This document shows positions 42,772 through 50,867 of a stretch of DNA of 64,000 bases, in pieces. The stretch lies in assembly GCF_037893185.1 (NCBI RefSeq), contig NZ_CP140772.1:3782001-3846000 (forward strand), given 5' to 3'. The notes under the pieces are model-generated. The model ran no database searches, had not been told where the DNA came from, and was given only the letters and a program-made list of their open reading frames with translations. Positions within the stretch are counted from its first letter, which is position 1. Each line of letters opens with the position of its first letter. The stretch is from Chitinophaga sp. 180180018-3. Its GTDB lineage: Bacteria > Bacteroidota > Bacteroidia > Chitinophagales > Chitinophagaceae. The position numbers were made by a program, and so were the translations under genes.

Positions 42772-43245
42772 ATGAAATATTTCAATAATTGCAAAAATGT
42801 AGAAGAAGTAAAAACACTTTACCGCGAACTGGCAAAAATACATCACCCCGACAAAGGCGGCGACACTGCCACAATGCAGGAGATCAACGGTGAATATGCC
42901 TTCGCCCTCGCCTTCATCGGTAAAGCCTCCGGCATGACGGATGAACAGATAGACTATGAAATTAAACTATCCGAAGAATACACGGCAGTCATTGAAAAAA
43001 TACAGCACTTACCCGGTATCAACATTGAAGTAGTACGCAATTGGATTTGGGTAACTGGCAACACTAAGCCGGTAAAAGAAATCCTTAAAGCTGCCGGGTT
43101 CTTTTTCGCCTCCAAAAAGGTTGCATGGTACTACCGGAATGAAGCCTTTAAAGTTCGTGGCAACGGCGCACCGCTGGAAAAAATACGCGCCAAATACGGC
43201 TCTCAAACCGTAGCGGGAAAATACAAAAAAGAATTGCAGGATTAA
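42772..43245 (+). CDS. J-domain protein of mobile element
   Basis: 157 residues. The N-terminal J domain shows 'VEEVKTLYRELAKIHHPDKGG' with the HPD tripeptide; helices II and III look short. The C-terminal half has 'WIWVTGNTKPVKEILKAAGF' and 'KVAWYYRNEAF', a pattern I know from other element-encoded J proteins. J domains stimulate Hsp70 ATPase; mobile elements use them in replication control. A second J protein is at 44448. It follows the previous gene by 12 bases. Confidence 0.85.
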   Translation: MKYFNNCKNVEEVKTLYRELAKIHHPDKGGDTATMQEINGEYAFALAFIGKASGMTDEQIDYEIKLSEEYTAVIEKIQHLPGINIEVVRNWIWVTGNTKPVKEILKAAGFFFASKKVAWYYRNEAFKVRGNGAPLEKIRAKYGSQTVAGKYKKELQD

Positions 43246-43256
43246 TAACAACTAAC

Positions 43257-43278
43257 GGGGCGGAATATACGCCGCTCC
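43257..43278 (+). terminator. small hairpin after J-domain gene
   Basis: GGGGCGG (43257-43263) pairs with CCGCTCC (43272-43278), one mismatch, 8-base loop. There is no T-run, so it is a weak candidate; it belongs to the series of hairpins between the genes of this run. Confidence 0.5.
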
Positions 43279-43316
43279 GCTTATCCCCTCATTTATTCAC
43301 CTCAAATTTTACAGTC

Positions 43317-43751
43317 ATGAAAAAGATTAATCAACAGGCAACGCAAATTTTTAGTCAGATCATTGATAAAATGGGCAACCGTTCCCATATGAAGTTGGAA
43401 TCTTCCGGTTATATGCCCCTTACGGTGGAATTATTAAGCCAATTCATTACAACAGCAGCAGGACAAGGCAGGCTGTATAGCCTGTGTCATTACTATAAGC
43501 TAAACGGGGATTTAATGCGAGATCCTGAAATGTGCTTTTTAGTGGTGGACAACAGAACAGAACCTAACGACTTTAAGCAACTGCATATATGCCCGCAAAT
43601 GTATCAGGACGATAATTTCGGCAAGTACGAAGAAAGCATCGAACTAGAGAATAACGCTGTAATGGTTTTTTGGCCCGCCATTCAACATAAGCACTGCGTT
43701 TTTGCAAACTACTGGTTAAATAATCTCCAAAAACAAGGTTTTATCAGCTAA
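43317..43751 (+). CDS. conserved hypothetical protein of element (DUF6908-like)
   Basis: 144 residues. A helical start ('QIFSQIIDKMGNRSHMKLES'), then alpha/beta segments 'LYSLCHYYKLNGDLMRDPEM' and 'KYEESIELENNAVMVFWPAI'. The size and pattern resemble a family found near DUF3560 on Bacteroidetes elements that I know as DUF6908; the name is not certain. Function unknown. Confidence 0.65.
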   Translation: MKKINQQATQIFSQIIDKMGNRSHMKLESSGYMPLTVELLSQFITTAAGQGRLYSLCHYYKLNGDLMRDPEMCFLVVDNRTEPNDFKQLHICPQMYQDDNFGKYEESIELENNAVMVFWPAIQHKHCVFANYWLNNLQKQGFIS

Positions 43752-43758
43752 CAAAAAT

Positions 43759-43778
43759 AGCGCGGAGCAATCCGCGCT
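43759..43778 (+). terminator. hairpin after 43317 gene
   Basis: AGCGCGGA (43759-43766) pairs perfectly with TCCGCGCT (43771-43778) around 4 bases, followed by CCTTCTCTC. It is one of the evenly placed hairpins of the small-gene run. Confidence 0.65.
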
Positions 43779-43806
43779 CCTTCTCTCACTATAAAATTTA
43801 CATCAT

Positions 43807-44178
43807 ATGTCAGCACTTCATGAAATGAACAACGTTCAAAAGGCAAAATTAATCTGTCAACTCTTACCGGCAGATATTCCCGGCTTCCTCGACTTCGCAA
43901 AGGCTCTTTCAAATTCTATAACTGCCGATCCTGATGGCTTGCGTAAGCAATGGAAAGATAACCCAATCATCGGGCCGCAGCATTGGATTGCTTACGCTGC
44001 TGAAACTATCCGCGTTATTGATGAATGCGGCAACAAGTTAGCCAGGTCACCGAAAATATTTTCAGATCAACTTTTCGATGGCATGTTAGCATTGTACACT
44101 GTTCACTGCCTACAACAATACGCCAAACAAGAAACAACAAGCGCCAATTTCAAACTCGCCTGCGACCTCATTTTTTAA
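43807..44178 (+). CDS. conserved helical protein of element
   Basis: 123 residues, all-alpha, no signal peptide ('NVQKAKLICQLLPADIPGFL', 'SDQLFDGMLALYTVHCLQQY'). It starts after a leader that shares TCTCACTA with that of the gene at 42557. No family recognised. The next gene starts 23 bases later. Confidence 0.65.
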   Translation: MSALHEMNNVQKAKLICQLLPADIPGFLDFAKALSNSITADPDGLRKQWKDNPIIGPQHWIAYAAETIRVIDECGNKLARSPKIFSDQLFDGMLALYTVHCLQQYAKQETTSANFKLACDLIF

Positions 44179-44201
44179 TCACACAGCTAAATACAACACA
44201 A

Positions 44202-44444
44202 ATGAAACCGACAATTTTTGTAGGGCCTGATATGGCCTTGCCAGATAATGACCAATGGCAAAACCGATTCAACATTAAGAGCGAAAGCTCTAACCGCTTA
44301 TATGTAATCTCCCAAAACAAGAAGGGCCGACACTGGGGCTGTTCCTGCCCAGGTTGGAGAGTTCACCGCACCTGCAAACATCTTTCCGCCCTCGGACTGC
44401 CCGGCAACTGCACACCGCATGAAGTAAACCTAATAAATGAGTAA
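44202..44444 (+). CDS. mini SWIM zinc-finger protein
   Basis: 80 residues from the ATG at 44202; the longer frame back to 44025 overlaps the previous gene. A central 'CSCPGWRVHRTCKH' has the SWIM-type CxCx(n)CxH ligands. A beta strand before and a short helix after complete the finger. It is essentially a bare zinc finger, likely a DNA-binding or partner-binding adaptor. It has the same motif type as the large SWIM protein at 30359. The next gene begins 3 bases after its stop. Confidence 0.75.
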   Translation: MKPTIFVGPDMALPDNDQWQNRFNIKSESSNRLYVISQNKKGRHWGCSCPGWRVHRTCKHLSALGLPGNCTPHEVNLINE

Positions 44445-44447
44445 AAA

Positions 44448-44756
44448 ATGGCTAAAAAGAGTTTCCTCGATGGTTACAAAACCTACGATACAACCAGCGG
44501 TTACGGCAATGCTGAAAACTGGCGGGATGACTTTAAACAACGCATGAGTAATGAAGATGCAACCCGGATTATCACCGATGCGGTACGAACACCGCATGAG
44601 GTACTAGCATTAAAACCGGGAGCATCGGCTACCGAAATTAAAACCGCATTCCGCAACCTTATTCGCCAGTGGCATCCAGACGTAAACCAGCATAGGCTTG
44701 CAGAGGCCGAGGCCATGAGCAAGAAGATTATTGCAGCATACACACTTCTTTCCTAA
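44448..44756 (+). CDS. second J-domain protein
   Basis: 102 residues. A C-terminal J domain: 'PHEVLALKPGASATEIKTAF' and 'FRNLIRQWHPDVNQHRLAEA', with HPD, and a final helix 'MSKKIIAAYTLLS'. The N-terminal ~45 residues are Lys/Asp/Gly-rich and could be a flexible extension. It is coupled to the SWIM gene (3 bases apart). Paired J protein and zinc finger on the same transcript suggest a shared role in replication or DNA processing. Confidence 0.85.
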   Translation: MAKKSFLDGYKTYDTTSGYGNAENWRDDFKQRMSNEDATRIITDAVRTPHEVLALKPGASATEIKTAFRNLIRQWHPDVNQHRLAEAEAMSKKIIAAYTLLS

Positions 44757-44776
44757 AAAATATTTTTTAACCGGCT

Positions 44777-44800
44777 TGCCTTCCGTCAATATGGAAGGCA
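44777..44800 (+). terminator. hairpin after second J-domain gene
   Basis: TGCCTTCC (44777-44784) pairs perfectly with GGAAGGCA (44793-44800) with an 8-base loop, and the outer bases GGCT / GGCC extend it partly. No T-run follows. Confidence 0.6.
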
Positions 44801-44818
44801 GGCCACAAATTCAGTAGT

Positions 44819-45193
44819 ATGAAACACAATTATGAAGAACGCAAACAAAATCGCATCGATCATGCTAACGACCAGGTAGCTAAACTGCAAAAGGAATCTG
44901 ATCGCCTGCATAATCAAGCAAAAAAAATGGCCTCCGTTATTCCTATGGGCCAGCCAATACTTGTAGGGCATCACTCCGAAAAAAAAGATCGCAACTACAG
45001 GGAGAAAATACATGATACTTACGGTAAAGCATTCGCCGCAAGTAATAAGGCAGAATATTATGAGAACAAGGCTGCCACGATAGAGGCCAACGATGCCATA
45101 TCCTCTGATGATCCGCAAGCACTCCCCAAACTAAAGGACAAAATTGCATCATTGGAGAGTGCGCATGCCTTCATGAAAGCCGCTAACAAATAA
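44819..45193 (+). CDS. DUF3560 protein, N-terminal half before in-frame stop
   Basis: The DUF3560 start 'YEERKQNRIDHANDQVAKLQ' is followed by helices with 'SDRLHNQAKKMASVIPMGQP', cut here, then 'HHSEKKDRNYREKIHDTYGK' and 'AEYYENKAATIEANDAISSD'. DUF3560 proteins are usually ~230 residues or longer and element-encoded, with an unknown role in replication or conjugation control. Translation here stops at TAA 45191-45193; the same frame continues without change into the downstream half (45224-45583). The N-terminal half may still be made. Confidence 0.8.
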   Translation: MKHNYEERKQNRIDHANDQVAKLQKESDRLHNQAKKMASVIPMGQPILVGHHSEKKDRNYREKIHDTYGKAFAASNKAEYYENKAATIEANDAISSDDPQALPKLKDKIASLESAHAFMKAANK

Positions 45194-45583
45194 TACGTCA
45201 AATCCGGTAATAAAGAGGCATTTATGGAACTCCCACATGCTACTGAAAGAATCTGGCAGGAGATCACAACGCCTGATTATTTAAGACGTACTGGCTTTGC
45301 GGACTACACACTAAAGAACAATAACGCCAATATCCGCAGGGTAAAACAACGTATTGCCCAACTGGAGAAGCTAGAGAAGCTCAAAACATTTGAAAAAACG
45401 ATCAACAACGTGCGCGTGGTAGTAAATGCGGAGGCAAACCGGGTACAGTTATTCTTTCCCAAAAAACCCGGCGAGGATATTATCGAACGTTTGCGTAGCA
45501 GGGGGTTTCGATTCTCCCGGTCAGAAGGAAATGCCTGGCACAATTTATCAGTAACAGCGCGGTCAGCTATGCTTACATGGTAG
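45194..45583 (+). pseudogene. DUF3560 C-terminal half, separated by one in-frame stop
   Basis: From 45194 the frame reads on in phase with the half above ('YVKSGNKEAFMELPHATERI'), with 'TPDYLRRTGFADYTLKNNNA' and 'IRRVKQRIAQLEKLEKLKT', and ends in 'FPKKPGEDIIERLRSRGFRF' and 'SRSEGNAWHNLS'. That is the usual C-terminal part of DUF3560 proteins. The ATG at 45224 could restart translation, but the sequence before it is conserved-looking, so the TAA at 45191 is most simply a nonsense mutation. A sequencing error in one base would give the same picture. Confidence 0.75.
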
Positions 45584-45628
45584 CTAGTCTTTACCAACCT
45601 GACAAAAGCGCAGAATAAGAACTACACA

Positions 45629-45650
45629 GCGGTGCCCCTACTGGCGCCGC
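45629..45650 (+). terminator. hairpin after DUF3560
   Basis: GCGGTGCC (45629-45636) pairs with GGCGCCGC (45643-45650) with one G-T pair and a 6-base loop. It is 45 bases after the DUF3560 stop. Confidence 0.6.
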
Positions 45651-45825
45651 CATTTCTTCACCTTCCCAAAATCCCATATGCCCATAGAAAAAAAGTAAAG
45701 CCTATGATTTTTTCTGCCTGAATGCCTTCAAAGCATGAATCCGATGAACTTGCAGTGTTTTAGGGTTTCTCAGTTTTCCCACGTATTAGCCAATGCACCA
45801 CAACCATCCACATCCACAGCATCCA
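45651..45825. other. region before the primase relic, no gene
   Basis: No coding pattern supported. The 45793 ATG precedes only His/Pro-rich residues (HHNHPHPQHP) that do not match the primase and look like random sequence fused to the relic. Confidence 0.4.
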
Positions 45826-46104
45826 AGCACCTATTTAGTGCTAAACTCTCTGTCTTTTTTCGACAACAATTTGCCAAGAAGGAACTCGCATAATCATGTG
45901 TACTTGTTTCTCGATAATGATAAAACTGGTGACAAATTCACCAAGCAGGCGCTAGCCACTGACTGCGAAAAATTCAGTGATTAGCGCAAGCTATATACCC
46001 CATACAATGACGGCAATGAATGGGTGCTGAACATTCCCATGCTGCATTTCCCAGAGAGTTTAAAGACCTTTGATATAATAAAGTTAACCAATTTATTTTG
46101 CTGA
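45826..46104 (+). pseudogene. decayed C-terminal (Toprim) part of a mobile-element primase
   Basis: Translation gives 'TYLVLNSLSFFDNNLPRRNS', then 'HVYLFLDNDKTGDKFTKQAL', the Toprim DxD region (F-L-D-N-D) of primases, followed by an in-frame TAG at 45982-45984. The frame then carries on as 'RKLYTPYNDGNEWVLNIPML', which again looks like the end of such primases, to a TGA at 46102. The N-terminal CHC2-like and core parts are missing. It resembles the tail expected of the intact gene starting at 63447, but that tail is outside the window, so identity cannot be compared directly. Confidence 0.8.
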
Positions 46105-46144
46105 ACCAGTCTACACCAGTGTAATTAAGGACAATGGTACTATT

Positions 46145-47374
46145 TCAGAAATACGTCGAAAACCCAAACTGAAAACCCACTAGCTTAGAGGGTGGATTTC
46201 CCAAAATATCCCGTTGCCAGTTATGCCGGTAATTAAAACGGATAACTGTTTGAGCAGTAGGTCGCCAACTGATAGCAGGAACAATGGAGAATACATCATC
46301 TGCAATATTTCCGCCTGTTGATTTGAAGGTACCTTTATTCCAATCCACATATTCTAACCTTACAGCCGCGTTTAATACAGCACTTTCAAAACCGAACATT
46401 GGCTTTCTTAAAACCGGTTGCACAAAATCTATAAAGCCACCTTGTTGTCTGCGGCCAAACTGTTCAGTATAGCTATCTGGCACATCAACATTCACCCAGG
46501 TCCATTCACCATTGATATAGGTATTGGTTTTTGAAATGGTAGTATTAAAATCTATTGCATATACATTTACACCTCTTTTCTTATCCAGTATTAAACCATC
46601 TTCTTTATATTTATTGTAAACACCCACCATATAGGATAAACCCAACTCGCCGATTTTCCTGTTGCGTACCGCAACCTTTCCAGTAAATAAAGGACTGCCA
46701 TTAAAACTTTCTTCAAAACGATTAGGGTTTTCTTTGCTGGCGGGCAAAAAGGTCTTATTCTCTGAATTAGCGATGATTTTATCATCAAAGCCATTGGTTA
46801 AATAGGCTTCATAAGCATATACCCAGTTATCAGTATATTTTTTGCCGTATAATCCAAAGCCCACATTGCTCCAGGTGGCGGGTAACATCTGTGTTGCTGA
46901 AATGGGCCTGTCCACAAACTCCCATTTAGGGCCATCATGATTTTGATTGAATGCGCCTATTGGGTTCATTACTACACCACCCCGTACATTTAACAGCGGT
47001 GCTAGTTCAATATCAACGGAAGCAAATTCAATATTGATCTCCTTAGTGCCATCCTCAAATTCTATTTCAGATAAAAATTTTATCCGTTTATTAATGGTGG
47101 ATGCCACAAATAGTGTTAACCGCCTCATCTGGAACTGATGGCCTTCGCTATCACCATCTTCGCTCAAATACTGATAATTGGCTTCTACATAGCCACCCAA
47201 TGCTACCGGTAGTTTGCCTATCTGCAAAAAAGGACGGTTGTACACTGCATCCATATTCATTTGCGGTTTGACAGTATCTTTAGGTGCGCGCCGTAATAAA
47301 GATGGATCAACCTGCGCTGTGATGCCAGTTGTAAGTATAAGCGGCAGTATTAAAATGAGTATAAGTTTTTTCAT
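46145..47374 (-). CDS. phosphate-selective-porin-like (OprO/P-type) outer-membrane channel
   Basis: 409 residues: signal peptide ending near 'TTGITA', then beta-barrel sequence. OprO/OprP-type features are 'LQIGKLPVALGGYVEANYQY', 'QFQMRRLTLFVASTINKRIK', 'SEIEFEDGTKEINIEFAS' and 'RGGVVMNPIGAFNQNHDGPK', with a C-terminal aromatic 'FSTYF'. The start overlaps the Rieske gene's end by 4 bases. It is the last gene of an operon with Rieske and di-haem proteins, where it may let substrate or cofactor pass. Confidence 0.85.
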   Translation of the reverse strand: MKKLILILILPLILTTGITAQVDPSLLRRAPKDTVKPQMNMDAVYNRPFLQIGKLPVALGGYVEANYQYLSEDGDSEGHQFQMRRLTLFVASTINKRIKFLSEIEFEDGTKEINIEFASVDIELAPLLNVRGGVVMNPIGAFNQNHDGPKWEFVDRPISATQMLPATWSNVGFGLYGKKYTDNWVYAYEAYLTNGFDDKIIANSENKTFLPASKENPNRFEESFNGSPLFTGKVAVRNRKIGELGLSYMVGVYNKYKEDGLILDKKRGVNVYAIDFNTTISKTNTYINGEWTWVNVDVPDSYTEQFGRRQQGGFIDFVQPVLRKPMFGFESAVLNAAVRLEYVDWNKGTFKSTGGNIADDVFSIVPAISWRPTAQTVIRFNYRHNWQRDILGNPPSKLVGFQFGFSTYF

Positions 47375-47811
47375 TTTGCTTTCAGGTCAATAAAAAGTTG
47401 ATTTTTGTCAATTGTTACAGGAAAAGTACGTAGGTCTTTATCGGCGGGGCCATTTGTAACCCGGCCATGATTATTAAACTCGCTGCCATGAGCAGGGCAT
47501 TGCAAGTAGTTGCCGGCTGCCTGTAACTCTGTTCCCTGGTGGGTGCAGCGCATCCATAAAGCGGTATAATTGTCTTCTCCAAAGCGGTATACGCAAATGG
47601 GATATTGCAAGGCTTCGTTACGGACAATAATAAATGAATGATAGGCCGCTTTGTTTTTTGTCCTGAACGCCTCTTTATCTATAGTTATACCATCCTTTCC
47701 TAATGTGCCTGTTAAATAATGTGTAGCATTGCAGGATGAAAATGCGGCTGAAAGGCCGGTTATAGCAAGGCAAGTACCACAAGTATCTGCAAGAAATTTC
47801 CTCCGGTTCAT
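47371..47811 (-). CDS. exported Rieske [2Fe-2S] protein
   Basis: 146 residues. The Rieske cluster ligands are seen in 'CTHQG' (near residue 91) and 'CPAHGSEFN' (near 108), i.e. CxH...CxxH. The N terminus is 'MNRRKFLADTCGTCLAITGL', a twin-arginine-like start with a lipobox-like 'FSSC', so it is exported, probably lipid-anchored. Electrons would go to or from the di-haem protein 26 bases upstream. Confidence 0.9.
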   Translation of the reverse strand: MNRRKFLADTCGTCLAITGLSAAFSSCNATHYLTGTLGKDGITIDKEAFRTKNKAAYHSFIIVRNEALQYPICVYRFGEDNYTALWMRCTHQGTELQAAGNYLQCPAHGSEFNNHGRVTNGPADKDLRTFPVTIDKNQLFIDLKAK

Positions 47812-47837
47812 TGGTAAAGTATAAACATTTTAATTAT

Positions 47838-49037
47838 TTACAATGATTCAAGAAAGCTGATCAGCGTATTCTTTTCATCGGCTGTTAATTGCTGAAAGTT
47901 GTTTTTGCTTTGCTGGCCTTCACCACCATGTAGCAAAACAGCTTCCTCAATACTTTTGGCTCTGCCATCATGCAATAAAAAATACTGTCCTCCCTGTGAT
48001 CTTTTTGAAAGCCCCAACCCCCAAAGTGCCGGTGTTCGCCACTCTGGCGTTGTTGCAGAACCTTCCGTATAACCATCATCCAGACCGCGACCCATATCAT
48101 GCAGCAACAGATCTGTATAGGGGTGAAATGTTTTGTTGGCTAATGCTACAATAGAAGATGGCCCAGTTGTAAGCGTTGGCGTATGGCATTTGCCACAGCC
48201 CATTTTAATAAAAAGCTGTTTGCCATTATTTACTTTTATATCACTCTGACTACGCTGAACAGGCGCTTTGAGCGTTCTTAAATAAAATACCACATTCAGC
48301 ACTGTTTGATTGGAGATTTCCGGGTCAATTGCTTCACCGGAATAAGTATCATAGGGTTCATACGTTGAAGTGATCCCTATATCCTGGTTGTAGGCCGTTG
48401 CCGTTTGTTGCATCAGGTCATAGGCTGCTGCTTTTTTCCCAAACCTGCCTATGTATTTGCCGTTTCGTTCTAAAGTGCCGGGCCTGAGTGTGATATAAGC
48501 TGGGTGCGATATCCAGTTGGGATGGCCTGAAATGCCATCGCCGTTAGCATCGTTTTCATCTGCTAATGCAAGTAATGTTGTATCGGGTACCGCATCCAAG
48601 AAGCCAAGCCCGGTATTGGCAGGCGGTGTAAAATTGGAAAACGTGGCCCCTGCAGGGATTTGTTCAGGCCGGAAGCCTGGTATTGCCCGTTGTTGTAATT
48701 GCGGCCCACCCAGGTGGAGGAAATGGTTGCCGGCACTGTCTGTCTGTCCAAATCTTGTTAATGTAGTAAAGGGATGGCCTTTCCCATCGCCGGCGTGGCA
48801 GGTACCGCAGGAAGTAGCGACAAATAAAGGCCCCAATCCTGTTTTTGTTGTAAATATATCAGAATTAAAAGCGACATCTCCCCTCAGGAATAGTTGATGT
48901 TGTTCGGGCGTTAAGCCCTCTACAGGGCCATCGAGTATTTCATCATCGGCAGGAGCTTTGGGAAAGACTTTCTCACAGGCAATGCCCCCGGCTATAAAAA
49001 GGAGAACACCTCCTAAAACTAATATTTTTGTTCGCAT
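47838..49037 (-). CDS. di-haem oxidoreductase (DUF1111, c-type cytochrome)
   Basis: 399 residues with a signal peptide/lipobox ('LLFIAGGIACE'). Two haem-c attachment motifs are seen: 'SCGTCHAGDG' near residue 80 and 'GCGKCHTPTL' near 283. Family marks are 'GLGPLFVATSC', 'ANTGLGFLDAVPDTTLLALA', 'DENDANGDGISGHPNW' and 'HDMGRGLDDGYTEG'. Such proteins are peroxidase-like or thiol oxidoreductases associated with metal-uptake operons. It is the first gene of a DtxR-regulated operon. Confidence 0.9.
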   Translation of the reverse strand: MRTKILVLGGVLLFIAGGIACEKVFPKAPADDEILDGPVEGLTPEQHQLFLRGDVAFNSDIFTTKTGLGPLFVATSCGTCHAGDGKGHPFTTLTRFGQTDSAGNHFLHLGGPQLQQRAIPGFRPEQIPAGATFSNFTPPANTGLGFLDAVPDTTLLALADENDANGDGISGHPNWISHPAYITLRPGTLERNGKYIGRFGKKAAAYDLMQQTATAYNQDIGITSTYEPYDTYSGEAIDPEISNQTVLNVVFYLRTLKAPVQRSQSDIKVNNGKQLFIKMGCGKCHTPTLTTGPSSIVALANKTFHPYTDLLLHDMGRGLDDGYTEGSATTPEWRTPALWGLGLSKRSQGGQYFLLHDGRAKSIEEAVLLHGGEGQQSKNNFQQLTADEKNTLISFLESL

Positions 49038-49089
49038 AAAAGTATAAGTAGATAAGCAAAATTATATAATTAAACATACAAAACAAATA

Positions 49090-49109
49090 TATTTAGGCTC
49101 ATCTAAATA
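49090..49109. promoter_or_regulatory. DtxR/MntR-type palindromic operator
   Basis: TATTTAG (49090-49096) and CTAAATA (49103-49109) form a perfect 7-bp palindrome with a 6-base spacer in the divergent gap between the di-haem gene and the DtxR-type gene. The layout (AT-rich, TTTAGG..CTAAA) fits manganese/iron repressor boxes. It is expected to control both promoters. Confidence 0.75.
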
Positions 49110-49156
49110 AAAAATTATGCCTTTTCCCTTATATTGCGCTAAAATCACTAACTACT

Positions 49157-49813
49157 GTGCAGTCATTTACAGAAGAAAATTATCTGAAGGCGATCTATAA
49201 GTTGCAGGAAGCAAATGGCGAAATGGTTGCCACTTCGGAAGTGGCAAGGGCATTAGCCATTAACGCCGCCTCTGTTACGGATATGGTGAAGAAGATGGCT
49301 AAAAAGAAACTCATCCTTTACCAGAAAATGAAAGGGGTTAAACTTTCTGAAAAAGGGAAGCAGATAGCTGTGGGTATTATCCGTAACCACCGGATCTGGG
49401 AGGTTTTCCTGGTTGATAAATTAGGCTTCCGGTGGGATGAGGTACACGAGCTGGCGGAACAGTTGGAACATATTCAAAGCGAAGCACTGATCAATAAATT
49501 AGATGCTTACCTGGGCAATCCGAAAGCAGACCCACATGGTGATCCCATACCGGATACCAATGGGGTATTTGCAAAATCAAAATCTGTTTTGCTGACTACT
49601 ATAAATGCCGGGAAGCATGGCAAATTCACCGGCGTTACTGATCATTCCCCTGCCTTTTTAAAACATCTTGATAAAATTGGTGTTTCTTTAGGCGATACCA
49701 TTAAATTAATACAGGTAGAGGAATTTGATAAAAGTTATACCCTGCAATTGAAAACAAAGAAGGAAATAACCGTCAGCTTTAAGGTGGCGAATAGTCTGCT
49801 TGTTACCACGTAG
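49157..49813 (+). CDS. DtxR/MntR-family metal-dependent transcriptional repressor
   Basis: 218 residues starting at a GTG. N-terminal winged HTH: 'ENYLKAIYKLQEANGEMVAT' then 'VARALAINAASVTDMVKKMA' and wing 'LILYQKMKGVKLSEKGKQ'. The dimerisation/metal domain has 'RNHRIWEVFLVDKLGFRWDE' and 'VHELAEQLEHIQSEALINKL' with His and Glu ligands, and a C-terminal SH3-like/FeoA domain ('SPAFLKHLDKIGVSLGDTIK'). It represses the divergent di-haem/Rieske/porin operon via the palindrome at 49090, in response to Mn(II) or Fe(II). Confidence 0.93.
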   Translation: MQSFTEENYLKAIYKLQEANGEMVATSEVARALAINAASVTDMVKKMAKKKLILYQKMKGVKLSEKGKQIAVGIIRNHRIWEVFLVDKLGFRWDEVHELAEQLEHIQSEALINKLDAYLGNPKADPHGDPIPDTNGVFAKSKSVLLTTINAGKHGKFTGVTDHSPAFLKHLDKIGVSLGDTIKLIQVEEFDKSYTLQLKTKKEITVSFKVANSLLVTT

Positions 49814-49843
49814 CTGTTGTTCAGCTCAAATATATGAGCAAAT

Positions 49844-49872
49844 AAACCGGGCAACCTTACCTTGCCCGGTTT
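49844..49872 (+). terminator. terminator after the DtxR-type gene
   Basis: AAACCGGGCAA (49844-49854) pairs perfectly with TTGCCCGGTTT (49862-49872), 7-base loop, ending in TTTATTA. It ends the regulator's transcript. Confidence 0.88.
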
Positions 49873-49899
49873 ATTATAAAAATGAATTTTTTTTTTACT

Positions 49900-50245
49900 C
49901 CTACTGTATGAAATCCTTTTTTGTCATCTTTCTTTTTCTGTTCTACCAGTTTCATTCCGCATTTTGGGTATTTACCAGGCTTATCACTTCCGCATGTGAC
50001 GGGCAGGTATATATTTTAGTGACTTCTCTTTTCATCTGCTACTTTTTTGAAAGCGTTAAATCCATATTGCATTTTGGGCATTTTCCCGGCTTATCGCTCA
50101 TTACATGCGGGTGCATAGGACAGGTGTATAATTCTACATGCTTAGTCGTGTCCTTTCTCCCGGCTTTTTCCTGGGCAAATGTTTCAAAGGAAGTAGTTAC
50201 GGCGATCAGTAGGGTGATTAATTTTTCCTTTGTGCTTTGTTTTAT
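49900..50245 (-). pseudogene. broken two-domain heavy-metal-binding (HMBD) protein
   Basis: From about 50245 the minus strand reads a signal-like stretch (KLITLLIAVTTSFETFAQ), then 'VELYTCPMHPHVMSDKPGKC' and 'PKCNMDLT', the heavy-metal-binding domain of CusB-type and copper/lead systems. The start would be an ATA, not an ATG, and the frame stops at TAG 50039-50041. Further down, 'KIYTCPSHAE', then after a shift 'DKPGKYPKCGMKLVE', is a second such domain. Missing start, stop and shift make this a decayed gene. The plus-strand frame over the same DNA is a shadow. Confidence 0.75.
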
Positions 50246-50278
50246 GTCATTTGAAAACTGGTTGTCGGATTATATGGA

Positions 50279-50867
50279 TTAATTATGGGCAACTGTAGCA
50301 ACAGTGGCTTCCAGCAGCCGGTTTACTTTGAATTTCCTTGCAAAGCCATCATATAACGATAGCTCGGCATCGCTCCTGAACAGTGCATCCAGAAAATTCT
50401 GGAATAAATACTTATCAGGAAACGAATGTTTTAGGTTGTTGATGGTTAATGGAATGATTTCGCTATTGCCGAACATCGAATAGAAATATTTCCTTTGCCT
50501 TTGTATGCCTTTCCCCTGTGAAACATTCACATCCCAGTAGTAAATCCAGTTATTACCCTGTTCACTAAAGGTGTACGGTATCCTATTCCAGGTACGGATG
50601 ACCTGGCCGTTGTTCCTCTGGTAAGCATAGATTTCATCTTTAAACAGCTTTTTCTTTTCGCCATTGTGATTTACTGTAATGAAATCCTTTCTTAAAAACT
50701 CATGAAGCCTGATCTTTGTTTTTCTCAGATGCAGTATTGCCGGCATAAGAAAGTTTGTTATTATTAAAATCGGTATAGTTCAGATAAATACCGCTTTGAT
50801 TGCGTTGCGCATCAGCATACATGCCAAAATAAGCCTGTCAATGACAATGACATGAATATCTTTTCAT
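50279..50867 (-). pseudogene. frameshifted exported protein of metal cluster
   Basis: The ORF at 50279-50746 starts at an arbitrary ATG. Upstream, another frame reads 'GMYADAQRNQSGIYLNYTDF' and 'NNNKLSYAGNTASEKNK', which looks like a mature N terminus. It is shifted by one base (near 50710) relative to the C-terminal part 'IRLHEFLRKDFITVNHNGEK'. The signal peptide region from ~50867 is also out of phase. The remaining ORF (155 codons) reads 'YIDYAYQ'-type beta sequence and ends 'EATVATVAHN'. Family not recognised; the neighbourhood is metal-related. Confidence 0.6.

Noticed and set aside
44819..45583. programmed readthrough or recoding at the DUF3560 TAA
   Set aside because: No stem-loop or other recoding signal is evident after the stop; a simple mutation is more likely.
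49800..50282. 160-codon open frame on the plus strand
   Set aside because: The minus strand of the same DNA encodes recognisable heavy-metal-binding domains (CPMHP, CPKC), so the plus-strand frame is a shadow.
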